From SHLQ01 sp047638715 (GTDB lineage Bacteria; Actinomycetota; Acidimicrobiia; Acidimicrobiales; SHLQ01), in NCBI GenBank assembly GCA_047638715.1, contig JBLIMK010000056.1, forward strand, positions 1 through 26,936: a stretch of 26,936 nucleotides of DNA, in the 5' to 3' direction. Every line of letters begins with the position of its first letter. Position 1 is the first letter of the stretch. Made by a program: the position numbers and the translations under genes. Positions 15,301 through 21,765 of this stretch are shown here, one piece after another. The notes below the pieces were generated by a model. It made no database searches and was not told the origin of the DNA. It was given only the letters and a program-made list of their open reading frames with translations.

Positions 15301-17121
15301 TCTGCCATCGGGAAGCGATACTTGGTAGGGACGTTCGTCGAGCACGGTCAGGCCGAGGTTGCTGAGCGTAGGCATTATCCGTGTGAGCGAGATCTTGCCC
15401 CCTTCTCGATAGACCTTTAGTTTGAACTCGCTCGCTGGGTGGCCGGCCTCGCGGTAAGCGTTCAACCGGGGAGCTGCGTCCGGATCGAGCAGTTCGAGCT
15501 GCTGCGCGTCGGCAGCGGCGGTGCGTGGATCGAATGCATTTCGATAGTCGGTTGAGAAGGCGCTCGAATATTTGTGCCCGAGCCGAACCCCGACATCCTC
15601 GCCGAAGCTCTGTATGAGTTCAGAAGAAAAGTCGTCGTCCCAGTCCTCGATGAGCAAGGCGATTCGAGACTCGAGTTCAGCGACGTCGAGCTCGGATGGG
15701 TCTCCGTCTCCGACACGAACCAGAAAGTCGAGCCGAGCCAGGACAGACTCGGACATTGACGTGCTCCAGTCGGCGATCGACCCGCCGTATGCCTCGGTCA
15801 ACAAACCCTCGATCCCAACGCGAGTGTGGGTGTTGTAGCGATCTCGTGGGAGGTAGACGAGGCAGGTGACAAAACGCCCGAAGAGCTCGACCCGGGTGAA
15901 CAACCGAAGCCGACGACGTTCTTGAAGACCGGCGACTGACATGACAATGTCGAATAGCTCATCGCTCGACATCTGAAAGAGTTCGTCGCGCGGGTAACGC
16001 TCGAGAATGGTCATTAATCGTTTGTGATCGTGCCCTTTGGGCGGAAAGGCCGCTCGTTGCACGACCTCGCTGACGATGCGCTCGACCCGCGGGATTCGCG
16101 TCACGCTCCGGCTGTATGCCTCGGACGTAAAGAGACCGAGAAACCGCCGCTCTCCTGTGACGGAGCCGTCTATGTCGAAAGTCTTGATGCCGATGTAGTC
16201 CATGTACGAGGCTCGGTGCACGGTCGCCTTGCTCGTGGCCTTCGTCAGGTTGAGCAACCGCTTCTCGTGCACGTGGTCGCGACTGCCGGGTGGGAGGTCG
16301 GATATGGGCCGCGGAGTAGACACTTGGTCGGTGCGAAGGATGCCGAGTCCTGAGCTGGCGTTTGCCCCAAGTACTTCGACGCCATCAACGATGCTGAGGT
16401 CGTACTCGCGATAACCAAGGAACGTGAAATGATCGTCGGCCAACCACCCGAGCAAATTTTGAGCCTCGACGATCTCGGCCTCGTCAACCGGCGAGTTCTC
16501 GGTCGAAAGGGCCGTCGCGATCTCGGTCATCTTGGAGCGCATCGCTGCCCAGTCGGACACGCAGAGCCGTACATCGTTGAGCACCCGGCGGAGTTCCGTC
16601 TCGATGCGTGCGAGTTCTTCATCTCCGACCTGTCGATCGACCTCGACGAGGATCAGCGATGCGCCGGGCTCGTCGTCCTCAGGATTGGCAGGTGACCCAC
16701 AAAAGCTCCCCCCGCTCGTGCGGGCGTCAGCCATCACGGGGTACACGACAAGGTGGATTCCGAGCTTGAGACGACTGACCTCGACGATCACCGAGTCGAC
16801 GAGGAACGGAAGATCGTCGGTCACGATGATGACTACCGTGTGCTCGCTCTCCCAGCCGTCGACTTGGATGCGAGGGTTGAGTGCCCGAATGCTGATCGTC
16901 CCCGAATCCCACTGTTTTGCGAGTTGTAAGTGATCTGCTGCAGCGCCGAAGAGGTCTTCGATCCGCCGTTCCGACAAGTCTTCGGGGTCGACGTGTTGAA
17001 GGTACCTTCGGAGGAAGCCGTCGAACTCGTCCGCACGCTTCGAATCGACCGAAGCGGCGTGTCGAACCACCCGGTCGACGATTGTGGCGTGCTGCGAACC
17101 CGGGCCATTACGATCAGCCAT
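12301..17121 (-). CDS. gdh: NAD-dependent glutamate dehydrogenase, large (GDH-180) type
   Basis: 1606 residues, the size of the large bacterial NAD-GDH class (PF05088; about 180 kDa subunits), which catalyses L-glutamate + NAD+ to 2-oxoglutarate + ammonium and mainly works in glutamate catabolism. The N-terminal half (about 1-700) contains ACT-like regulatory modules; the catalytic core has GGLRWSDRNEDYRTEVLGLVKAQMVKNAVIVPAGAKGGF (about 805-845, with substrate-binding Lys residues), the dinucleotide part VVGVGDMSGDVFGNGML (about 960-980), and GEGGNLGMTQFGRIEFA. A long helical C-terminal region follows, as in the family. The ATG at 17121 is preceded by TACAGT at 6 nt (leaderless). It is a single-gene unit; no regulator or transporter is attached. 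The frame is intact over 4.8 kb. Confidence 0.96.
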   Translation of the reverse strand: MADRNGPGSQHATIVDRVVRHAASVDSKRADEFDGFLRRYLQHVDPEDLSERRIEDLFGAAADHLQLAKQWDSGTISIRALNPRIQVDGWESEHTVVIIVTDDLPFLVDSVIVEVSRLKLGIHLVVYPVMADARTSGGSFCGSPANPEDDEPGASLILVEVDRQVGDEELARIETELRRVLNDVRLCVSDWAAMRSKMTEIATALSTENSPVDEAEIVEAQNLLGWLADDHFTFLGYREYDLSIVDGVEVLGANASSGLGILRTDQVSTPRPISDLPPGSRDHVHEKRLLNLTKATSKATVHRASYMDYIGIKTFDIDGSVTGERRFLGLFTSEAYSRSVTRIPRVERIVSEVVQRAAFPPKGHDHKRLMTILERYPRDELFQMSSDELFDIVMSVAGLQERRRLRLFTRVELFGRFVTCLVYLPRDRYNTHTRVGIEGLLTEAYGGSIADWSTSMSESVLARLDFLVRVGDGDPSELDVAELESRIALLIEDWDDDFSSELIQSFGEDVGVRLGHKYSSAFSTDYRNAFDPRTAAADAQQLELLDPDAAPRLNAYREAGHPASEFKLKVYREGGKISLTRIMPTLSNLGLTVLDERPYQVSLPDGRNVWIYDFSLEHGEHQLDFADAASLLEESFSAVWTNGVADDGFNRLVLSAGLHPREVGVLRAYARYLHQTNTAYSQTYIERTLEEHCTVARLLVDLFLVRFDPDISDRAQACADVSESIDASLGDISILDQDRIIRQFHNLIESTLRTTYFQLDIDGNPRASLALKLDPKQILELPEPRPTFEIFVYSPRFEGVHLRSGPVARGGLRWSDRNEDYRTEVLGLVKAQMVKNAVIVPAGAKGGFVLKRRPSDRDELMAEVVECYKGFVGALLDLTDNLVDDAVVPPENTVRHDADDPYLVVAADKGTATFSDIANALAIERGFWLGDAFASGGSNGYDHKGMGITARGAWESVKRHFRELGRDVQSEPFTVVGVGDMSGDVFGNGMLRSEQTRLIAAFDHRNLFFDPDPDAASSFVERQRLFDLPRSSWADYDESLISSGGAIYDRKSKSISPTPEICRSLGVDHGAFTPDELISAILRARVDLFWNGGIGTYVKSSHESHADVGDKANDNIRVDAPVLGARVVGEGGNLGMTQFGRIEFANLGGRIYTDAIDNAGGVDCSDHEVNIKILLDRVVADGDLTDKQRNALLEQMTDEVGTLVLANNYDQTQVLSTERLEAASMVDVHARYLANLESQGLLDRQLEHLPDGEALADRRLAGQGLTAPELAVLIAYTKNILQAQLLDSHVPDDAFFLPTLSHYFPEPLRKPFSDQIPAHRLRREIIANQIANRVVNRAGTSMVYRLGQETSAPSHEIAAAHMAAWEIFELDALTSDVNRLDNVLQAEQQLAIHLSARQLAERATRLLVRSRPYPFSATDAVADLAAAVRETNASLSDQLVGTDKASLDDRVANHIAAGIPEDLALRVAGLGPSLASLDIVVVASGTDEPVSEVAGVHFNVAEFLDLTWLRERILALPRDTQWETLARLTLRGDLYEDHRALTARVVAKGETHLAGRERVELWMAENPGPVEYYRRTISDIRATAIGDLTTLLVASREVRSLISRTG

Positions 17122-17127
17122 CGCCTG

Positions 17128-17133
17128 ACTGTA
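17128..17133 (-). promoter_or_regulatory. -10 box of the glutamate dehydrogenase gene
   Basis: TACAGT on the minus strand, 6 nt before the ATG at 17121, no Shine-Dalgarno between. No good -35 is seen. Confidence 0.5.
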
Positions 17134-17357
17134 GTGTTTGTCACACCGTCGGGACCCGTTGGCGAGATTTAGCCGACGTCTGGCCGTCGTTGAGGCGCCC
17201 GTTCAAGCGGAGCGCTCTACTCCAGCGAGTGCTCGTCGCCGACGTTTGGAACCTTCGCAATGTCCAAAATGAACCCTAGATCGCGAGGCCCTCCAGATGG
17301 TCCTACGACCATGGGCGTATATGTGCGACGCGAATGTCGCTGCAAGATGGCTGGCAC

Positions 17358-18127
17358 ATGAACACACGACATGCAGTTTCAGAGAAGCTTGTCGAGGCTA
17401 CCGAGCGACTCGTTCCGGTGACCTTGGCCAAACTTGACCAGGCCCAACTTCATGATCGAGTTGAGACCAAAGTGATCTTGGCCGAAAGTGACGTTCCAGC
17501 GGTACCGCAACGACTACTTCGACACGAATGATCTGCGGAACTATCACGAGCACCACAATCGCAACGGGCGCGGGATCAAGGTCCGCTACCGCACGTACGA
17601 GAACTCCGACCTGACCTTCTTCGAGGTCAAGCGCAGCGTGCACGGCCGCACCGTGAAAGAGCGAATGGCGTCCGTCACTTCTCGAACCCTCGGTGAGCAT
17701 CACCTACGACAGGATTTTGCTGGTAAAGCACGACTTCTCCGAACGAGTCACCATCGATATCAACCTCGTATACGAGCGCAACGGGGTCCTCGCCGAAACG
17801 CCAGGTCTTGCGATCTGTGAATTCAAACAACCTCGACTCGACCGTCGCTCGCCGGCGATCGAAGCGCTCATCGCAAACGTCGTGATTATCGCGGTACCCG
17901 AACTGCTCGGAGGGGTATGGCTCTCGGCGCAGCCGAACGAGCACTCCATCACCTATGAACGGATCGAGCTGATACACCCGGGGCGACGGGCCGAGCTACT
18001 GCTGGATCTAGAGGAGCGAACCGGTCTGTCAATCCTTGGAGTCACGATTCACGAACTCAACTTCCTGAACGACACCGCGCAGATTTCGATCCAAGTCCCC
18101 GCCGATGATCGGGCATCTGCGTTATGA
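17358..18127 (+). pseudogene. Collapsed VTC-domain (polyphosphate polymerase-like) gene fused to the tail of a DUF4956 gene
   Basis: Three frames must be joined to read this. Frame A (17358 to about 17485): ATERLVPVTLAKLDQAQLHDRVETKVIL resembles the start of a VTC domain. Frame B (from about 17486): FQRYRNDYFDTNDLRNYHEHHN, then IKVRYRTYENSDLTFFEVKRSVHGRTVKERM, the VTC basic tunnel motifs. Frame C (from about 17693): ITYDRILLVKHDFSERVTIDINLVYE and LAICEFKQ, the VTC C-terminal strands. At each frame change roughly 30 to 50 residues expected in VTC proteins are missing, so frameshift and deletion coincide. Within frame C, after about 17860, the sequence becomes VPELLGG...ITYERIELIHPGRRAELLLDLEERTGLSI...LNFLNDTAQISIQV, which resembles the cytosolic end of DUF4956 membrane proteins, the usual neighbour of VTC genes. 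I infer decay of a VTC-DUF4956 gene pair by internal deletions. The VTC assignment is solid; the DUF4956 part is probable. Confidence 0.75.
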
Positions 18128-18479
18128 CGGCCCTTTGTCTGCAATGAAGATGCTCTCTTCGGCCCAATGGCTCGTTTCTGGTCGTCGGTGCTCAAAGCTA
18201 TTTGCTGAGGTGAAGCGGCGATCATCGAGGGTTGGCAGCGAAGAATTGAAGCGTCCCGTCGGGTTCTTCTTTACCTTCCCGCGACTATGAGACGGAGGGG
18301 GTCACGGTGACACCGACAGCGTCAGCCGACCCGTCGACCCACTCGCTTCCATCCCATAGGAACAGATGGGCTCACCCCGCGAAGACTTCGGGAGCGACGC
18401 AATCCCGTCTTTCACGCCTGAGATGATCGTGTTGTAATCCGTCGCATCGTCGATCACCTCAGTCTTGAATGGAGAGTTG
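18128..18479. other. 352-bp stretch without a convincing gene
   Basis: After the VTC/DUF4956 remnant there is no full gene. The minus strand has a 67-codon open frame (18302-18505) with fairly high GC3 ending in RLTLSVSP, with no recognisable domain, which overlaps the small gene at 18480; it may be another gene remnant. I see no RNA gene, strong hairpin or repeat here. Confidence 0.4.
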
Positions 18480-18602
18480 ATGGTCGATACGCAGAGATAC
18501 GGCAAGCGGCTGTATCTGCTTGTGGCGTTCTCGCCGGTCGCGGCGATTCTGTCGATCCTGTTCGCGCCAGTGGCAGGTGTTCTAATGCTTTTGTTCTACT
18601 GA
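18480..18602 (+). CDS. Small 40-aa membrane peptide
   Basis: ATG at 18480 preceded by GGAGAG ending 3 nt before it; stop TGA at 18600-18602. The peptide has a basic start (MVDTQRYGKRLY) and a hydrophobic hairpin-like stretch (LLVAFSPVAAILSILF, then APVAGVLMLLFY) that could form one long or two short membrane helices. GC3 is consistent with coding. The last helix resembles the C-terminal end of bacterial TMEM175/DUF1211 proteins, so it could be a remnant of such a gene, but the good ribosome site favours a real small protein. It lies in an otherwise decayed interval. Confidence 0.4.
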   Translation: MVDTQRYGKRLYLLVAFSPVAAILSILFAPVAGVLMLLFY

Positions 18603-18837
18603 CTCACGTCAGAGGGCCGTCGACGGGTCATCGACGTGAAGCTCATGGGCGGCTCGACTAACCGATTGCTAACCGAGCGGTCCGACACTGCATCCTAAGC
18701 ATTTCGAAGAGGAAGGTGAATCTGCAGTGTTGGTCGCCAGAGGACGAGATACGACGCCCGTCTCGGGAAACGACTTGGGCGTTGCCTCAGAGAGGGACGC
18801 GATAGAGTCCGCGGAACCCACACGGAGAAACACGATC

Positions 18838-21135
18838 ATGGAGTTCCACGTGCTTGGGGCGCTTGAGGTTATAGGGCCCGAAGGCGACCTCATTATCGTC
18901 AGTTCACAGAAGCAACGAGCGCTGCTGCTGTACCTGCTCGTAAACAGAGGCCGGGTGTGTTCCGCCGATCGTATTCTCCATGCGGTGTGGGAAGAGAACA
19001 CGCCGAAGATCAAGAATGTGCAGTTTCAGCTTTCGAAGCTGCGCGACGTACTGGAACCGCGTCGAGCCCGCGGATCCGATGGCACGGTGATCGCAACGGC
19101 CCCTGCCGGATATGTCATCGACCCTGCATCCATAAAGTTGGACGCTGACCAATTCGAACGGTACGTAGCAGATGCGTTGCGGATTGCTCAGGACAACCCA
19201 CTGCGAGCATCGACTGAATTGGCCGCGGCGCTCGACATGTGGAACGGCCCCGCGCTCTCTGACGTGTCGTACCTAACGTTCGCTCAGCTCGAGTCTCAGC
19301 GACTCGAAGAGCTGAAGTTGGAGTGCCTCGAGCAGCGCATTGCTCTGGACATCGAACTCGGGTCCGCGCATGCGCTCACAGGCGAACTCGAGGTTCTGGT
19401 GCGTGAACACCCGTTCCGCGAGCCCTTTTGGGGGCAGCTGATGCTGTGCCTTTATCGCTCTGGGCGACAGGCCGAGGCTTTGCGCGTATATCAGGAGGCG
19501 CATAGAACGCTCGGCGAAGAACTCGGACTCGAGCCATCCGCTGCACTTCGGTCCCTCGAGAGCCAGATGCTGCGGCAAGACCCCGAGCTGACCCCCATCG
19601 TGGCCGCGGCCGAGACTGCGCTCGGCAACATCGATCACCGGACGTCTGTCTTTGTTGGCCGCTCCGAGGAGATCGGGCAGATCGACGGCCTCCTCGGCCA
19701 CTCCCGCCTTGTAACGCTGGCAGGTGTTGGTGGCGTCGGCAAGACCAGTCTGGCCCTTCGCGCTGCGAGGCAGGCCGCCGGTTCGTGGCCCGACGGCGTA
19801 TGGCTTGTCGAGTTCGGGCCGGTCTCAGGCCCACAATCTGTGCCCGATGTGCTTGCAGCCGCCCTCAGGTTCACTCCGAAGTTCGGCGAGGACATGCTCG
19901 AAGGCGTCGTCAATCACCTCCAGCGCTCATCGCGTCTCATCATCTTGGACAACTGCGAACACGTGGTCGATGCCGCGGCATCGCTCGTCGACGTTCTGCT
20001 CAGCCGATGTCCGGACGTACATCTTCTGGTGACAAGTCGTGAACCGCTCCGGCTGCCGGATGAGACGGTCATGACGATCAACCCAATGGACACTCCCCCC
20101 AGCGAGATGGTCGATCTCGACGCGCCGCCCGATGTAATCGAACTGTTTGTCCAAAAGGCAAAGCTCGCCGACCCAACGTTCGAGCTGACAAACGAGACAG
20201 TGGGTCTAATCACCAAGATCTGCAAGCGGCTCGACGGACTCCCACTCGCCGTGGAGTTGGCGGCCGCGCCCCTGCGAGCCTTGATGTTGACAGATATTGC
20301 CGAGGGGCTGAATGACCGTTTCTCGGTGCTGGTCAGCGGGAGCCGTTCGGCTCTCGCCCACCAACGCACACTCGAGGCGACCGTGGATTGGAGCTTCGAT
20401 CTTCTTCAACCCGACGAGAAAAGTCTGTTCGTAGCCTTGGGAATCTTCGCCGGCGCGTTCGATCGCTTCGGTGCCGAGAAGATCGCTGTAGCTACGGGTA
20501 TAGAGGCTTGCGACGTGTTGCCGCTACTGGTGGGCCTAGTCGACAAGTCACTACTCGAGGTGACTCGGCACTCGGGTGGAATCTCCTACCGGATGCTGAC
20601 GACGATTCAGCACTACGCCCGCCTGAAGCAGGCGGGTCAGTCGAATGCTCGATCTATCGCCGCTGAGCACAGCAACTGGGCAATATCGCTCGCAGAGGCA
20701 GCGAACGCCGCGCTATACGATGGGGGTTCTCGAGAGTGGCTGCATCGCATCGAACGGGCCCGAGACGACATCGAAGTCGTGCTCGAACGTTCACGTGAAC
20801 AAGGATCTCCCGAAACGGGTATGCGGCTACTCGCCGCCTTGCAAGCCTTCCTCGTTGAATCGGGCGATCACGGCGGATTTCTCTCGGCAGGCGTATTACG
20901 GAAGGAAAGTTCGTGGGCGGACCGACTTGTCGGCGCTGGCGAGGTTCCTGATGATGTCCTTGCTTCTGTTCTGAGCGCCCAAGGGCTCCTGCTGATTTTG
21001 CAGAACAACCTCACCGAGGCAATTCCGATCCTCGAACGATGCCTCGAACTGTGTGCTTCTGCCGCCGATGACGAGGGCTCGGCAAGGGCGAAACTTTTCC
21101 TGGCTATTGCGATCTGGAGTGATGATGACAACTGA
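18838..21135 (+). CDS. BTAD-domain (SARP/AfsR-like) transcriptional regulator with NB-ARC-type ATPase, frameshifted at its C-terminus
   Basis: 765 residues from the ATG at 18838 (MEFHVLGALEV, the usual start of the DNA-binding domain; GGAG lies 10 nt upstream). A GTG at 18727 with GAGGAAGG upstream would add 37 residues of no recognisable domain. Domains: OmpR-type winged helix (about 1-95), bacterial transcriptional activation domain BTAD (about 100-245, FERYVADALRIA... HRTLGEELGLEPS), then a P-loop ATPase with Walker A GVGGVGKTS (about 297-305), Walker B-like RLIILDNCEHV (about 367-377), and the usual LPLAVELAA and DWSFDLLQPDEKSLF segments, and the beginning of TPR repeats. The frame stops at TGA 21133-21135 in the middle of a TPR helix, and the rest continues in the +1 frame. 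Such regulators bind direct repeats near -35 and activate clustered genes; no target cluster is obvious here. Confidence 0.88.
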   Translation: MEFHVLGALEVIGPEGDLIIVSSQKQRALLLYLLVNRGRVCSADRILHAVWEENTPKIKNVQFQLSKLRDVLEPRRARGSDGTVIATAPAGYVIDPASIKLDADQFERYVADALRIAQDNPLRASTELAAALDMWNGPALSDVSYLTFAQLESQRLEELKLECLEQRIALDIELGSAHALTGELEVLVREHPFREPFWGQLMLCLYRSGRQAEALRVYQEAHRTLGEELGLEPSAALRSLESQMLRQDPELTPIVAAAETALGNIDHRTSVFVGRSEEIGQIDGLLGHSRLVTLAGVGGVGKTSLALRAARQAAGSWPDGVWLVEFGPVSGPQSVPDVLAAALRFTPKFGEDMLEGVVNHLQRSSRLIILDNCEHVVDAAASLVDVLLSRCPDVHLLVTSREPLRLPDETVMTINPMDTPPSEMVDLDAPPDVIELFVQKAKLADPTFELTNETVGLITKICKRLDGLPLAVELAAAPLRALMLTDIAEGLNDRFSVLVSGSRSALAHQRTLEATVDWSFDLLQPDEKSLFVALGIFAGAFDRFGAEKIAVATGIEACDVLPLLVGLVDKSLLEVTRHSGGISYRMLTTIQHYARLKQAGQSNARSIAAEHSNWAISLAEAANAALYDGGSREWLHRIERARDDIEVVLERSREQGSPETGMRLLAALQAFLVESGDHGGFLSAGVLRKESSWADRLVGAGEVPDDVLASVLSAQGLLLILQNNLTEAIPILERCLELCASAADDEGSARAKLFLAIAIWSDDDN

Positions 21136-21727
21136 CCCGACAAGAGTTCTTGAGATGCTCGAGGAAGCGAACCGCTACTACGAGCGATCAGGCGACCGAG
21201 GCTTCTATCGGTGGAAGAGTCAGTTCCTCCTCGGTCTGTGGCATGTGCAGTTTGGGGATCCAAACGATTCTCTCGATTACGCAGATCGCCTCGTTGACGC
21301 GAGTCGAGATATTGACGATCTCCTTGTGCTTGGGCATGCCCATGAAGTCAGAGCACTCGCCCTCGAGTCGATCGGCGATCACGACGACGCCAAGAGCGAA
21401 CTGATGGCTGCGGTCGAGACATACGGTGCTGATGGCTTCACAAAAGTGTGTTTCGCTCACTGTCTGGACCACACAGCGCTGTGGTTCATTGCAGACGAAT
21501 CGCCACACGAAGCTGCATTGGCCGTCGGAGCCGCCGAAGCAATCCGATCTCAGCACGCCGACCCAACCGCACCTCCATATGCACGAAATTCGCATGCTCA
21601 CGCAAAGTCGTCTGCACTGAGGGCCCTTGGGGAAACCGGATTCGACGCTAGCTTCACCCGCGGCTACTCCATGGCCGCAGCCGAGGTCGGAGACGCTGTT
21701 GCGGCAGAGTTAGTACGCGCGGACTGA
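21122..21727 (+). CDS. C-terminal TPR portion of the BTAD regulator, in the +1 frame
   Basis: 201 residues if started at the ATG at 21122, overlapping the preceding stop by 14 bp. The sequence (DPTRVLEMLEEANRYYERSGDRGFYRWKSQFLLGLWHVQFGD, then AHEVRALALESIGDHDDAKSELMAAVETYG and later AALAVGAAEAIRSQ) is the TPR-like end expected of AfsR/LuxR-type ATPase regulators. Removing one base, for example T21133, joins the two frames as DDDN-DPTRVLEMLEEA with no gap in the repeat pattern, giving a 962-aa protein of normal family length. So this is either a recent one-base insertion, a sequencing error, or a split gene translated by coupling (GGAG lies just before the ATG pair at 21122/21125). It ends 38 nt before the convergent RTX gene. 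Confidence 0.7.
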   Translation: MMTTDPTRVLEMLEEANRYYERSGDRGFYRWKSQFLLGLWHVQFGDPNDSLDYADRLVDASRDIDDLLVLGHAHEVRALALESIGDHDDAKSELMAAVETYGADGFTKVCFAHCLDHTALWFIADESPHEAALAVGAAEAIRSQHADPTAPPYARNSHAHAKSSALRALGETGFDASFTRGYSMAAAEVGDAVAAELVRAD

Positions 21728-21765
21728 TCTCTCAGTGAGGTCTATTCGACCGATGGCGCGTGCGT

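Noticed and set aside
18302..18505. 67-codon minus-strand open frame ending in RLTLSVSP
   Set aside because: GC3 is coding-like, but there is no start signal, no known domain, and it overlaps the small plus-strand gene. Kept only as a possible remnant.
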